Source: Beroe forskalii (taxonomy: Eukaryota; Ctenophora; Nuda; Beroida; Beroidae). From it: a stretch of 64,000 nucleotides of DNA. The translations under genes were made by a program, and so were the position numbers. The DNA lies in contig WFMF01000345.1 of assembly GCA_011033025.1 (NCBI GenBank), positions 62,001 through 126,000 on the forward strand, in the 5' to 3' direction. Below are positions 29,389-42,500 of this stretch, one piece after another (the stretch's first letter is position 1; each line of letters starts with the position of its first letter). The notes under the pieces were generated by a model, which made no database searches, was not told the origin of the DNA, and saw nothing but the letters and a program-made list of their open reading frames with translations.

Positions 29389-32300
29389 TTAGACAACCTC
29401 TGCAAAGGAGGCATCTGTAGCAACCCCACAGTTATTTTCCTCTCTGCTCATGAGAATGTAGCCAACATTCCCCCAGTTAGTGGTCCAATTGTTCCTCACA
29501 ATCCAGTAGGGCTTGCCGTGGAGTTCCCCATACCCTACTGCCACTACTGCGTGTAGTAGGTCATCCTTACCATTCTCTGAAATGCAGGACAGTTGAACAA
29601 TGGACAACAAAGGCAAAATGATATCTTATATCAATCATTCCTGTTAAACCTTAAATTTTATGTGCAGCAAGTTATTTTTTGCTGATTTTTGATAAATCGC
29701 CCAAAATTTCAGCCATGAAATTGATTTGGGATCCTTAATAACATATTATGTAATCACGTAGGGGGGGGTTTCCGAATGATTGCGTTACATGCTATTGTAA
29801 CAAATACAACTACTGTAAACTTGATTACGAGGGAGAGGGGGGGGTTAAAATCTGCCAAAAATTGATTATGTTATATGTGAACAATCCCTTTCAAATTGTG
29901 TACATTTCGTGATTTTGCTTTTATGTATGTTCAATGGAGACAAGAGTAGTGGCACTGCTTCAGGTAGACAAAGGACCTTCATCCCATCCTGAGCCTTGAG
30001 AAATTTTTCCATGATTAAAGTATTAATAAACAAAACTAGGGATCGTTCACATATTACACAATCAATTTTTGGCCATTTTTCCTTGACACTCCTATGCTAT
30101 TAACCAAGAATTTTCTTGCAAGAGGATTTGAAATGCAAAAATAGTTTTACCACACAATTAATCCATTTTTAAGAAAATGAAAAATTAGCACCCATGGAAT
30201 TATATGGTTTTGAAAATTTGTCAATGTTCATCATGATGGAATGACAGAGCTGGAACCAGCTTTATTTGGTTTTTGGAGAGCTAATGCCATTTTATGCTCA
30301 GATTTAGAAATAAGAAGTAATTGAAATAACTAATGGTGACTCACTGCAATTAGGTTCATAGTAGATACCACTCTCGTAGAACCTGAGAGACTTGTGTCCA
30401 GAGTCTATGTTGACAGCTACAGCGCCCTTGGTGAATAGAGCCAACTTGAGGTTCTCTTCTCCTGACACATTATAGTATGCCTTCACTTGGACACGATGAC
30501 GAGTTTCGTTGTGATGACACAAACCTTCCTGTCAAGATATCAGACTAATATAAGCTATGTGATTTATCAGTTTGTATCATGATCCATTGTAGTGATCTTC
30601 ATTTATCACCACTGAAAACCCAAAACAAGTATTTTATTTAATTCGAATTATTCAAAGGCCAGTTAATAAGATTACATTTATTATCGGGCATTATTTAGTC
30701 ACCCAATTTCAATCATTTTGAAAAGAATCAATTTTTGGCATCTATTTTAAATTTGTTAAATTTATATTGTTCCAATTAAATAATTAGTACTTAATCTGAT
30801 ATTGAGGCAGGAAATATTGCCAATCAAACATACCGCCATCAGGTAGGGTCCATATTCGTGATCAAAAGCAACCCCACCATTATCAATTATCCACTCATAA
30901 GCTCGCCATTCATCACCTCCATCACAACCAAAGTTACCATAACCCCAGGAGCAATCGATCAAACTGGTGGAGTGATCCATTAGGTAACAGTATTAAATTC
31001 AATAAAATCAGCAGTAGTTACATTTTAAATCCAATGCCACAATTTAAGATAATGTAAAACTTATTCCAAATATCATTCATCATAGAGAAGGGATTGTCCT
31101 ACTGCATCATGCATGACTCATTGACTCACTTTTGTTCCGAAAGTTTGACATTGTAGCCATATTTCTTGAAGAAGTTCCCTTCAATCGCTGCCACGGAGGC
31201 AAACGCCCAGCAAGATCCACACATAGCTTGGTCTGGTACAGCATTCACTCCACCTTGTGCATTTTGATGAGCAAAATGTGGCTGCAATTATGCGAAAAAG
31301 AATCTGCATAGTTCTACCACTTAGAATAATCTTAGAATCTAATTTGTCCTAATATAAGATTTATCGATAGTTTAGGACAGATTTTATCATGATGTCAAAG
31401 CAAGTTGACATTCTGAATTCGTTCACATTCTGAATTTGTGTTATATTTTGATTTTTTCGTCACAGCTGCCACCCTCCCTTGACACCACTCAATCACTCAT
31501 ATTTAAACACCGTTCCATCCCTCACTTTCAGCTGACGACGATAATTACATGATTTTCGAAAGCTTCTGAATACAATTCTCTCGTAACAGTTATTTTGTTT
31601 AAACTTCGAGTTCGTGAGTCTACTTACCCTCTATTCTGAGATCTAGCTGATGTGGCAGTTGCACATCTGCCATATCTTCCTCTTGATTTCCTGGGAAGGG
31701 GAGAGCATTGCCAGATTCCGTGTCACTAGACAACACACACCTCCTGGGAAAGAAATGGGCATTACAAGACGTGGTTAAATCAGCTAAAAACAAATTGTGA
31801 CTACAAGTTTTTAAAAGAAAGGATAGCAGGTTTTTGCACGTGGTAGCGATGCTAATCATGCTCTTCGAAAACAATTTATTTTTACATTTAAAACATTTCA
31901 ATGATTTGATGCAGACATGCAGAAGCTTACGTTGTTGTGTCTTGCCCAGGTAACTCGTCAGCCAGGTGATTGACTGCCAGCTTGTACGAGAGCCCTTGCC
32001 TGTTCTTAGAGTTGATATACCTGGGGACAAGGAAGGGGGTTTTATTGAGGTTTATGAGTCAAAAGTGGATGTTAAATAATAAACGTGGAGATTGAAGCCT
32101 TTAGATACTTAGATAGAATTAATAGAGTACCTAATAGATTCTAGTTTTCACCATATTCCCCACTTTACCTCCGCAACTGACAACTGTCAATGATTCAAGA
32201 AATATTCTAAACCATTAAAAAACCCTCATGACATCTCTAAAGCCCCTAAACCCCATGATGTTACCCCATGTCAATATATTGATGCCATTGCAGACCTTCC

Positions 32301-35284
32301 CACTCGCGATCCCACCTGACGTTATTGCGGTAAGCAGCAAAGCGATCGCTGTGCTCCTGAGCAGAGTCATACTTCTTGTTGTGCTTACTGTGAAACTCTG
32401 CAAAGTTATTCTCGTGCTCGTGCGTATCACTTATGATATCGCCAAATAAGTCATTCTCTGCTCCTGATCGAACGTGAGAGAATCAAAGTTATTAGCACCT
32501 AGGATAAAAGTATTTATTGTATCATAATAAAACTTTAGAATTTAAATACTATACTCAATTGAGAGCGTCCACATCTAATTTTCGCTTGGAACTTTAGAAT
32601 TCCGTGAAAATACCTGCGTGTTTTCCTGTCTCAGTGAAATCGGTACAGTCCAACCCATGGTATGCGGTCATGAAAACTGCAGGGTTGATGTCTTTCACCT
32701 GAAATATAATATGCTGTTAGCCTATAATCTGCAATGTTTAGAGTATCCAGCAAATTATCGTTGATAATTAAGGAATTAAGTAATTAACAAGAAGCTGTTT
32801 GCAGTTAAAAGTCTAGGTAGGTATATCTTCTGTGGGGCAAGATGCGTTTATATCAAAGTATCAATAACAATTTTAATTTCATTTGAAAGTACTGAGTATC
32901 AGAGTACAGCACTTCTGTATTGTGGTTTCGTTTATAAAAATACCTCTTCGAATTGGAAGTAGTCGATGATGTATTTATCATTGTGGTACTCTGCTACAAT
33001 ATTACGACCCGCCATGACCAGTTTGACAGGAAGCTGATCTCCATAAACGTACAACGTATAGAAGGGTTAGCGAGATAAGGGGAAAGCTGGGGAAGAGTTT
33101 CGTGAGATAAGGGAAAAGCTGGGGAGGAGATTTGTGGGATAAAGGGACAAGCTGAGGTAAATATTAATGAGATAAAGGGGCATTTAAAGGGTTAGTGGGA
33201 TAAGAGTTATCGAAGTTATACGTGAGTCTGTTTGACATGGTGTTGGCACGTTACTTACGTGTAAGTCTGGTTGACATGGGTGTTGTTGCCACGTTACTTA
33301 CGTATAAGTCTGGTTGAAATGGGTGTTGCCACGTTACTAACGTATAAGTCTGGTTAACATGGGTGTTGCCCCGTTACTTACGTATAAGTCTGGTTAACAT
33401 GGGTGTTGCCCCGTTACTTACGTATAAGTCTGGTTGACATGGGTGCTGCCCCGTTACTAACGTGTAAGTCTGGTTAACATGGGTGTTGCCCCGTTACTTA
33501 CGTATAAGCCTGGTTGACATGGGTGTTGCCACGTTACTTACGTTTAAGCCTGGTTTACATGGGTGTTGCCCCGTTACTAACGTATAAGTCTGGTTGACAT
33601 GGGTGTTGTCACGTTACTAACGTATAAGTCTGGTTGACATGGGTGTTGTGGCCACGTCACTTACGTATAAGTCTGGTTGACATGGGTGTTGTTGCCACGT
33701 TACTAACGTATAAGTCTGGTTGACATGGGTGTTGCCCCGTTACTTACGTATAAGTCTGGTCGACATGGTGATGGGTGTTGCCCCGTTACTAACGTGTAAG
33801 TCTGGTTAACATGGGTGTTGCCCCGTTACTTACGTATAAGCCTGGTTGACATGGGTGTTGCCACGTTACTTACGTTTAAGCCTGGTTTACATGGGTGTTG
33901 CCCCGTTACTAACGTATAAGTCTGGTTGACATGGGTGTTGTCACGTTACTAACGTATAAGTCTGGTTGACATGGGTGTTGTGGCCACGTCACTTACGTAT
34001 AAGTCTGGTTGACATGGGTGTTGTTGCCACGTTACTAACGTATAAGTCTGGTTGACATGGGTGTTGCCCCGTTACTAACGTGTAAGTCTGGTTGACACGG
34101 GTGTTGCCCCGTTACTTACGTATAAGTCTAGTTGACATGAGTTTTGTTGCCCCGTTACTTACGTGTAAGTCTGGTTGACATGGGTGTTGTTGCCACGTTA
34201 CTTACGTATAAGTCTGGTTGACATGGGTGTTGTTGCCACCAGGAGAGGAATGGTACTCCCACTTATTGCACATGATTCCGTCCACTTCTTCTTCCCCTAC
34301 TAGCTTGAATGGCGTTGTGTCAGGTAAAACACTCTGAAAGAGGAGGCTTCACAGTGATAGGGAGTTTTGGAAATAGTGATGGTGCATTCGTCGGGTTACA
34401 GTATTGTGCACTTAACTCTTTTGATATGTGTACAATAATTATACCGTGGTGGGGTATTTAAAAATCACATGTACTAGATAGGGAACTGGGGCTACCAAAT
34501 ACTAAGTATACGGGTGGCCAGACTAAGGTTTTCGATGTGATGAATTTACCCTTTATAATTATTTGTAGCATATAAACGAATCGAATTAACACTGACATTT
34601 GTCTGAAATATTTTAGAAGCTATTGGATAGGAATATCAAAATACTAAAATATAACCTGGGGAGACAGCGGATTCAATGGATCGAAGTCAGTTCTGAAACA
34701 CGTTTTTACGTTCAATGCTGTGTCGTTTGTGTAAGGGCAGATTTTGAATGACGCCTGTTGTTCTGTGTCTATGATATTCGTAACCATGCCACCGTAGAAA
34801 TCTGCGATTCAAAATAAAAATGGATTAAATCTATTAATATATCTTGACAGTACCTAAGGGTTTTTATTAGGGCCAACAGACAACAGCATTAAAACCGAAG
34901 CGGTTGCCATGACTCTAACACGATATCACACAACTACAAAATTTGTGAAGTTGAATACTGTTTAGTAGAAGCCATGTCATCAGTTGTAGTAATCCCGGGA
35001 ACGGATGCCATGTCCTTATTAGCTTATTAATAACTTAATAAACCTTCACAAGTTGAATTAAGATACCTCACACCGTAGAAATCTATCCTACTTTTGCCGA
35101 GAGTGGAGGAATACCAAGCCTGGAATGGCTCGTCTATCTCAGCATACGGCATCTTGACAGATCCAGTTGCTTTGTAGTTCTTAAACAAGTCGAGGACGGC
35201 GTCCTCCGTCCTTCCTTCCCGTCCCTCGTCTGTGATGACACCACCTTGACACCACGATACCAGCAGGAGAAGGAGGGGTGTCAT
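29389..35284 (-). CDS. Secreted papain-family cysteine protease, 26/29-kDa-protease type (12 exons)
   Basis: Spliced length 551 aa, close to ~550 aa for insect 26/29-kDa proteases. Exons (high to low): 35284-35074, 34801-34656, 34333-34206, 33055-32944, 32698-32614, 32457-32316, 32020-31931, 31743-31628, 31253-31130, 30963-30834, 30528-30345, 29576-29389. Phases agree throughout. Exon 1 gives a signal peptide ([14 protein letters not shown]) and [15 protein letters not shown]. Exons 2-5 form the family's N-terminal domain. Exons 6-8 carry the I29 inhibitor ([27 protein letters not shown]). Catalytic residues: [11 protein letters not shown] (Gln, Cys), [13 protein letters not shown] (His) and [11 protein letters not shown] (Asn; NNW in place of NSW). 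[16 protein letters not shown] is diagnostic of the subgroup. A lysosomal or digestive role is inferred. Odd points: a repeat-filled intron 3 without an AG end, and duplicated bases at both sides of intron 1. Confidence 0.9.
33204..34240. repeat. ~41-bp minisatellite derived from an exon end and splice donor
   Basis: About 24 units like TATAAGTCTGGTTGACATGG then GTGTTGCC(A/C)CGTTACTTACG fill intron 3 of the protease gene. On the gene's strand each unit is AACACCCATGTCAACCAGAC, TTATAC, GTAAGTAACG: the last ~26 nt of exon 3 plus its 5' splice site. Some units have GTTAGT instead of GTAAGT. A higher-order duplication of about 332 bp (33473-33665 repeated at 33804-33996) is visible. A second, looser array (AAGCTGGGGA..AGATAAGGG) sits at 33060-33200. 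Confidence 0.9.
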
Positions 35285-36571
35285 TGGGAAGAGCTACTGG
35301 GGAAGAGGATAATGTTACGGCATAATGAAATGGAATCAAAATTAAAGATGTTTGAATAATGTATATTTAGGTGGGTAGGTGGACTTAATAGCTAACGGAC
35401 TTTATACTTTTATAGCTAAACCGGTCACAATAGCTGAATTTGATATCGTTCGCAGTTCGGACTATTTAGCTAAATCTTCCTCCTCCTATCCCCTATCAAA
35501 GCGAAGGCTGGAGGGAAAGTTTCATAAACACCTAATAAGTAATAGTTATCATTGGTAAATGACCATGTTAAGATGTTAGTTTTGCCGCGAATACACGACT
35601 GACTGACTGAGTATCTCAGTAAAAATGAACTGAAACACGGTGACAACAATGATAAACACCAATAGAATAAATTGCGTGAAATAGTAAACCGTAAAAAGCT
35701 ATGATTTTATATATCAGTGCTAAATCAATTCACATTTAGGTCTTGAATCAATGGTCTGCTATGATGTTTCTCTGAAAAAGGCCACACATGTGGTAAATTT
35801 ATTTGTTATGGTAATTGTTTGAGGGTAATGTATTTTCATGAAGGACAGGTGCAATAACATCAGAAATGAGTTTAGCACTCGGATAACAGCTCAATCTCCA
35901 TCCATGTATTCATATTTCACAGCATAGAAAATATAATGAATAAAAACTTTCGTCTGAAAGTGCAATCCCGTTCATCAGATCCTTACATATAATTGCATAG
36001 GTAAACTTCTATATATCTAAACCTAGATTACGCTCATGCATTTTGAATTTTGGACAAACTGATGAAGAAATAATGGGGATGAAAATGACAGCAGAAAAAT
36101 CTTTGCAGTTTTAACACCACTTTTTAATATTTCCGTTATAAGATAATAACCAAATAAAGTTACAAGTTTTTTTTGCTTATTTTTTCATTATTCAATAAAC
36201 CAGTCCATAACTCGAAAAGAAATAAATTGGGACTGGGACATTTGGGACAGTGGCACTAAACACTTCCCGGCCCCAATAGGGGTTTAAACATTGAAACCAT
36301 TTTACATAAAAGTGGGAATTTATTTTCTTTATTCTGGGTCTCTACGACAGTACGACGCCATTTCGACACAGTCATGCTCTGGCCACACCCATTTTATCAT
36401 AACTCCCAAAAAGTCTGAACCGACGGCAAAAATATGTTTCATCTGCTGGTTTTGACGTATGATCATGATTCTAATTCTCTATTAGTGACCCCTGGGCCCT
36501 GACCCAATAGCCAGGAATAACTGATTAGATCAATTGACCCTCTCAAATTTGAGCTAGGAAGTGATGATACA
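35285..36571. other. Intergenic stretch between the protease and epoxide hydrolase genes
   Basis: No coding sequence is seen. It should hold divergent promoters for the protease (minus) and the epoxide hydrolase (plus). A TTGGGACTGGGACATTTGGG phrase (36226) echoes one near 10560. Confidence 0.4.
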
Positions 36572-39500
36572 ATGATTTGTTGCGCAGTTGCTGTTGGGCT
36601 GATTGCCCTAATTGCATCCCTGATTTTTTATCAAAGATCTCGAAGATATTTGAGACTGAACCATCTGGTTGAAAATCTTAAAAGCCAGGCAGATTCATGG
36701 AAGGAAACAGAGATAAATGAGTTTGACGTCACAAGTTTTATTGGTGATAATGAATCGGAAAATTTGACAGGTTTGTCTCCTATTGTTATAATATTCTAAT
36801 CATCTTTTAATAACTTTTTAATTTTGATCAAATTTAATCAAGTTGTTTAATGCGATCCAACCCACACACTATAGGTACTTATATCTTTATATATCAGTAT
36901 TCTACTGACAGTTTCTAGATAACTAATTAATAATTGGACTAATAATTGAACTAATCATTGAAGTAACTTAGTAATGTTAATAATTATTAAAGATAAGTAC
37001 CTTTAAGTATTGGATCAACAGGATAACAGCCTGAAAAATATAATGTTTGTTTCATAACACTTGAATAACAATGTTAAAAACTGACTTCTACCCCCAGCTG
37101 TTCATAGCTCTTTGAAAGGATGCAGTCACACTTTACAAATTTTATGCAATTTGTTTAGGTATTTATCAGTTTATCAAACACTCCTCAGCTATCTTTTCGT
37201 TTGCAATCTTCACCGAAATTTTCTTCTCTCCTTTCTTTCCAATCTTATTCGACATTTTCTGCCATTCGGAAATCTGCTGAGATTGGTTCAACTGCTGGGA
37301 ACATCTTCAGAATTTTCATTTTCAGTTCTCTTATTTTTCTTTGTACAGGTGCAACCAAAATTTCAGTAATCTTCGAGTTTAACACGAGTGGATTTATAAC
37401 ACTGTTCATTGGGTTAATGATTAATGTAAATATCTGATAGTATTTCGTGGCATCAAAAATCCCCATTGTATGTAGAAAACATAGGAAAATGAATGGAATC
37501 CAACATGCAAAATCTGTTGATACAATCACTGTAACTTTTCTTTGTACTGTGACAGATCTTTTCTCCAAAACCTTGTTAGTGTGTTTGTCAGCCACCTCTA
37601 CCACGTTTTGACTAGAGGCCCTTAGTATTGAAATGTATGCTACTGAAATTAATAGAAAAGCAACAATTTGCATCATATGTGTCACCCAAACAAATATCAA
37701 CTGAGGATCATTGCCTTTCACGAAGTATTTGAATACACAGACATCATCATTTCCATAGAACTGAAGTTTCATATGGTCTATGCCTTCGTAATCCCTGGAA
37801 AACATTTCAGATGATAGTTTTCTTATCATTTCCCAACTAAGTTGAACTGCTCCCAATCTACCATAATAGGCCTCTAAGACTTTCTTATGGTCACTTTTAC
37901 TAGATGGGCCTATGAAGAGGGGAACCTGTGACCCATGGTAAACATCGTTCACAAAATAGTCCTCAAATCCGTCAGCCAAAGGTATTATTGCCACAAATGC
38001 TGATAAAAATATTACCATTACACTGGTGGACAAATTCTGAAGCAGTATCTTCCTTGAAATAGGGACAGGTATTCGAAGGTTTCTGGAAATGTTCGATGCT
38101 CTGATTAAGCTAAGTGCAGTCATTGAAAAAACAGAAATTGAAATACCAAATGAATTCAGTATACCAACAACAGAACACGGTGAACTGATCAGCCATTCCA
38201 ATTGCTCTCGGCAATAATCTGTACCATAGTACACATTGAAAGCAGAAATGGTACACATGTATACCCCTACGAGAAGATCGCCTAAACTTATCAGGAAAAG
38301 GAATGTGCGGTTTGTGAACCTTTCACTTGTTTTACACTTCAAAACATCTTTAAGTGTGACTGGAAGAGTAAAGATGTTAAAACCTACAGCTAGTATCCCT
38401 AACACCCAGCAGAAAGCTTCAATCCAAAGATTGTGTATCATTTTCTTTCCACAAATATCATTGCATTCATCTGAAAGGTCTAAACAATTTATTTGGCCAT
38501 CACAAACTTTGGTTATTGGCGTGAACGCCTTAGTGACTCGGCACTGAAAATGGTTTGTACAGTTTATCTCATCTGATCCATCACCACAATCATCAACAAG
38601 GTTACACACTTTGTCATAACTTACACAATTTCCATTACTGCAAGGAAATATGTTATCATGGTGATATGTACCATGCCTTCTATCCCTAATTAAAAAGGTT
38701 AATCTTGAGTTATTGGAAAGACTGAATACTCTATCTTTGTATTGACCTTTGCATGAATCGTGCATTAAGGGTTTTGTTAACACGCAAGGTGACTGAATGC
38801 ATTTGTTGAGGCAGCTTAAGTAAACATAAGATGCGCCATATATATGATTGCAATCCTTTGTCCAACTGTGGTCAGAAGGTAAAATGAGGTTGATGTTAGG
38901 CGTCTCTCCTAATGTTTGATGATTATCTAGAGAAAACAATGCCTTTGAGCAATGTGCTCCTATCTGGGAGTCCAATTCACCGATACCTTTCAGGCAGTGC
39001 AGAATACTGACCTCTTCTCCCCATTTCACAGGTGAAGTAAAAACTTTGCTGAGTTTCCTTGACTGTTGACAGACATAATTTTCATTTCCACAGGTGTCTT
39101 TACCATCGCACATTTCATGAAACTCAACAAACCCCTTGAAGCAGAGATAAACCTCCTTACATGTTAAATGCATTTTAATCCGCTCAGTTTGCCCTTTTCC
39201 GCATGTAGGCCATTCGCTATCTTCATCTTTTTGGTTGACACAGTCAACTACGTCGTCATTAATCCAATTCATGGGTATGCTACTAGGTTTCCTAGAAGTA
39301 CTATAGCCTGATCTTTCGCAATCTGTGGTGACTAAATTAGAGCAGAAGTTCTCATCTGTTCTGTCGGTGCAGTCCACTACACCATCACAGATCTGATGTT
39401 TGTGTACCCAGCAAGAGAATGAGACTGTGACACACTTTACATCCATCCCATTGTCACAGAGTGCATTTCTGTCTCTCATCTTGGGATTACATATGATTTG

Positions 39501-42500
39501 TTTTGCTACAGTTGAAGGGTACCCATCCACATCACAAGACAATCCAATGCGTTCCACATCCGAACAGTTAGTTTGTTCCTTGTACGCAACACAGATTGGA
39601 GAGTATGAAACTTGCACATCCTTTATATTAAATCTTTTATTAACACGTCCAATCGGGCCACATCTAGTGAAATTAAATATTGGAATAATAGTACCATCAC
39701 TGTAATCTGCTGCCTCACAATAGCCTGTTATGTTGCCACTAGAGCATAAATCTTCGTCAGCACCATTTAGACACAAATTGTTATGCCATTCTTGGGTGCA
39801 ATGGAATGAAAAACTGATACTTTGGATCCCAAATGTTTCACCTGTATCACATAGAAAACCATAGGTAAAACCATTGCAGTACATCTCAGAGTCTAGTGAA
39901 GAATTATATTCCTTCATTTGCCACTGCTCAGAAGTAACTATGCCATCACATAAAATTTCCGTTGAATGACATTGCTTTTCCAGTTCGTATTCATCTTCTA
40001 GTTCTATGCCACAATCTTCGGGCGTCTGTCCAAAATCCAGATGGCATATCTTATCCTCGAGGTTGGTAACATGTTGAAAGTTGTATAAACCCGTTGAACT
40101 CCTAATATGGCAAATGTGACCACATGGAGCGTTGCCTGTTTCAAATGCAAAATGGGAATCTGCCATAATATGTGAATTGTGATCCACTTTTGAATATTCA
40201 TCTAACCCACATGACTGATAGGATAGAGGGTCATTCCTACAGGACTTGTCAACTGCAATGGGAACCTCCTGGTCTCGTCCTGCTGGCGTGTTGCGTATTG
40301 CAGTATATCGCACGTCAGAGTTGATGCATTTGAAATATGGTTCACTTACACCAGGGTCCTTGCACACGATCTTCATGAAGCTTTTGAACTCGGTGACAGA
40401 ACAAGTTTCTGAAATTTTATACTAAAATTATAAAATTATACTTCAATTCATTTAATTCAAATAGTTAAAAATTGCAGGAAACCTCTACCATTATACTGTA
40501 AAGCTTGGTAAATCGATTGCCGCACTATATAGACTATAGAGACAGCGCACTATAGAGATAAGCCGTTATGGTGCCAGACTACCCATTCTATATATAGAGA
40601 CAACACACTTTATGGAGACAAGCTTTATAAGTTTATATTATACACTATCGTATTAAGCTTTTCTCTTATACGCTAAATCTCTCGGTTAACCCTGATAACG
40701 CCTAACGGACCCCGGATAACTAGTCCAATAATGTGACCCGCTGGATCATTGCTGGGACACTGAGGGACTCACAGTACAGGATTACAGGGTGCCATCATGT
40801 GATCCGCCTGATCGAGATCGTAGCTGACACTATCCAATACCGCCTGTTGTCTGATGGACTCATATCTCAAGCCATCAGATGAGAGGAGGGTGATCTGCCC
40901 TTGTCGACGGATGCCACTTCCACATCTGCCAGGCAGTCCTGAGAACCCCTACAAGCCTTGGCTACAAGACACGGGTACGAGACTATCCCTCTTTCACACC
41001 TGGGTCCACAAACTGATAATGCTCGCCATGGTTCCAGTTGCCGATGTCCCTGACGCGTTCTCCACCATCACAGACGCAATTCCTGACACCGAGAGAGGAC
41101 TTTGGTCAGCGGAGTCAGTGGCAGCCGGGCACGCTCCCCTCCTGAGACCTGGAATCATACGGTCAGAGACCAGAGTGGAGACCGGGATGAACAAAACCAA
41201 GAACTTCTGCAATTCCTCCAGCGAGTCCTTCAACAAGACCTTCTTGGACGCTGTGGGACACTCCAACCCCACCATCTACAACTTCCTGTCAGCAGTGCAG
41301 TTGGGGCAGTCGTCAAAAGCTCAAAAGAGGGAAGACCGCATTGTACCTGATGTCATTGTACTTACTAATTAATCAGCGAAGCAAGTAATTAGAGTCCTAT
41401 ACCTGACACCATTATCTGATTATCACTCTTCGAATGCCAGTTGATGGAAGGTTGAGTGGGACCAATGCAATGTGACCCTCTACCGTGATCACTAATAAGG
41501 CTCGCTTCACGCTTAATTAGGACGTGTCTCTCTATATAGTGCGCTTTCACTCGAAGTTTGTTCGGAACATTCATTATCATATGGTCGACATTTTGTCTCT
41601 ATGTACTTATATAGTGAGAAAAAAAACGACAGTGCACTTTATAGAGAAACTAGCTGGCCCATTGGGCAATGGGCCTGCATATACACAGCTCACTCGGCGC
41701 CCATACACAGCACCTCGTTCGCAAATTTTAAACCCCACAATTCAAATTGACATAATATTTTTTACCACATCAAAAAATTGCAATCAGATCAACAAGAATT
41801 GCGCCTGCCAGCACAATTCTTGTTATCCATTGTTCCCGTATGCAGGCGCTTAATTTCCCTCCCCAACATACGAAAATTATAAATCACGAGGATGAATAAC
41901 AGTTAATCAAAGTTCCTCGCACCGTATACGCATAACTTTGTGGCGGCGCGTAGGTTTCACGTGTGATCATCAGTTCACGAACGCTGCGCGGCGCATGTTT
42001 CGTAGGTTCGTTGTAATTTGAGATTTCGCGCAAAGCCTTTATTTCCTTTTATGTAAGTTTTGTTACGTTAGAATTTTGTAGACTCCTGCGTACGCATTTG
42101 CCTATTTATGATTACGCTGCTTCTTTGATATGATTATAATGGTTTTTACTCCGAGATGATCCTTATGATTTAATGATTCATACTTTTCAATTTTCATTGG
42201 AATTGGTTCAACATATTTCTTCGAACAGAACTTAGACGATTGAGTAGCCAACTCTGTCAAATGACCTCAATTTATTGTCTTCATGTTGCAGCATCATTTT
42301 TCCTGAAATAGTTGTTGCCTACTTTTGTTGTTTAAAATGTCAGTAATAAAGTTAGAAATGAGTTTTTAACTAAATTATTATTAAGTTCACTCCTCGGCCT
42401 TATGTTGTGAAGTTGTGATAGCCGCAGGAGTCAATGACTGATATTCTGATAATTGCTCTTCAGGCAGCTGATTGCTGCCCAAGTCAGGAATGACTTGGGC

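Noticed and set aside
33204-34240. Regular ~41-bp repeats considered as a CRISPR array
   Set aside because: Units are contiguous with no unique spacers, lie in an animal intron and derive from an adjacent exon.
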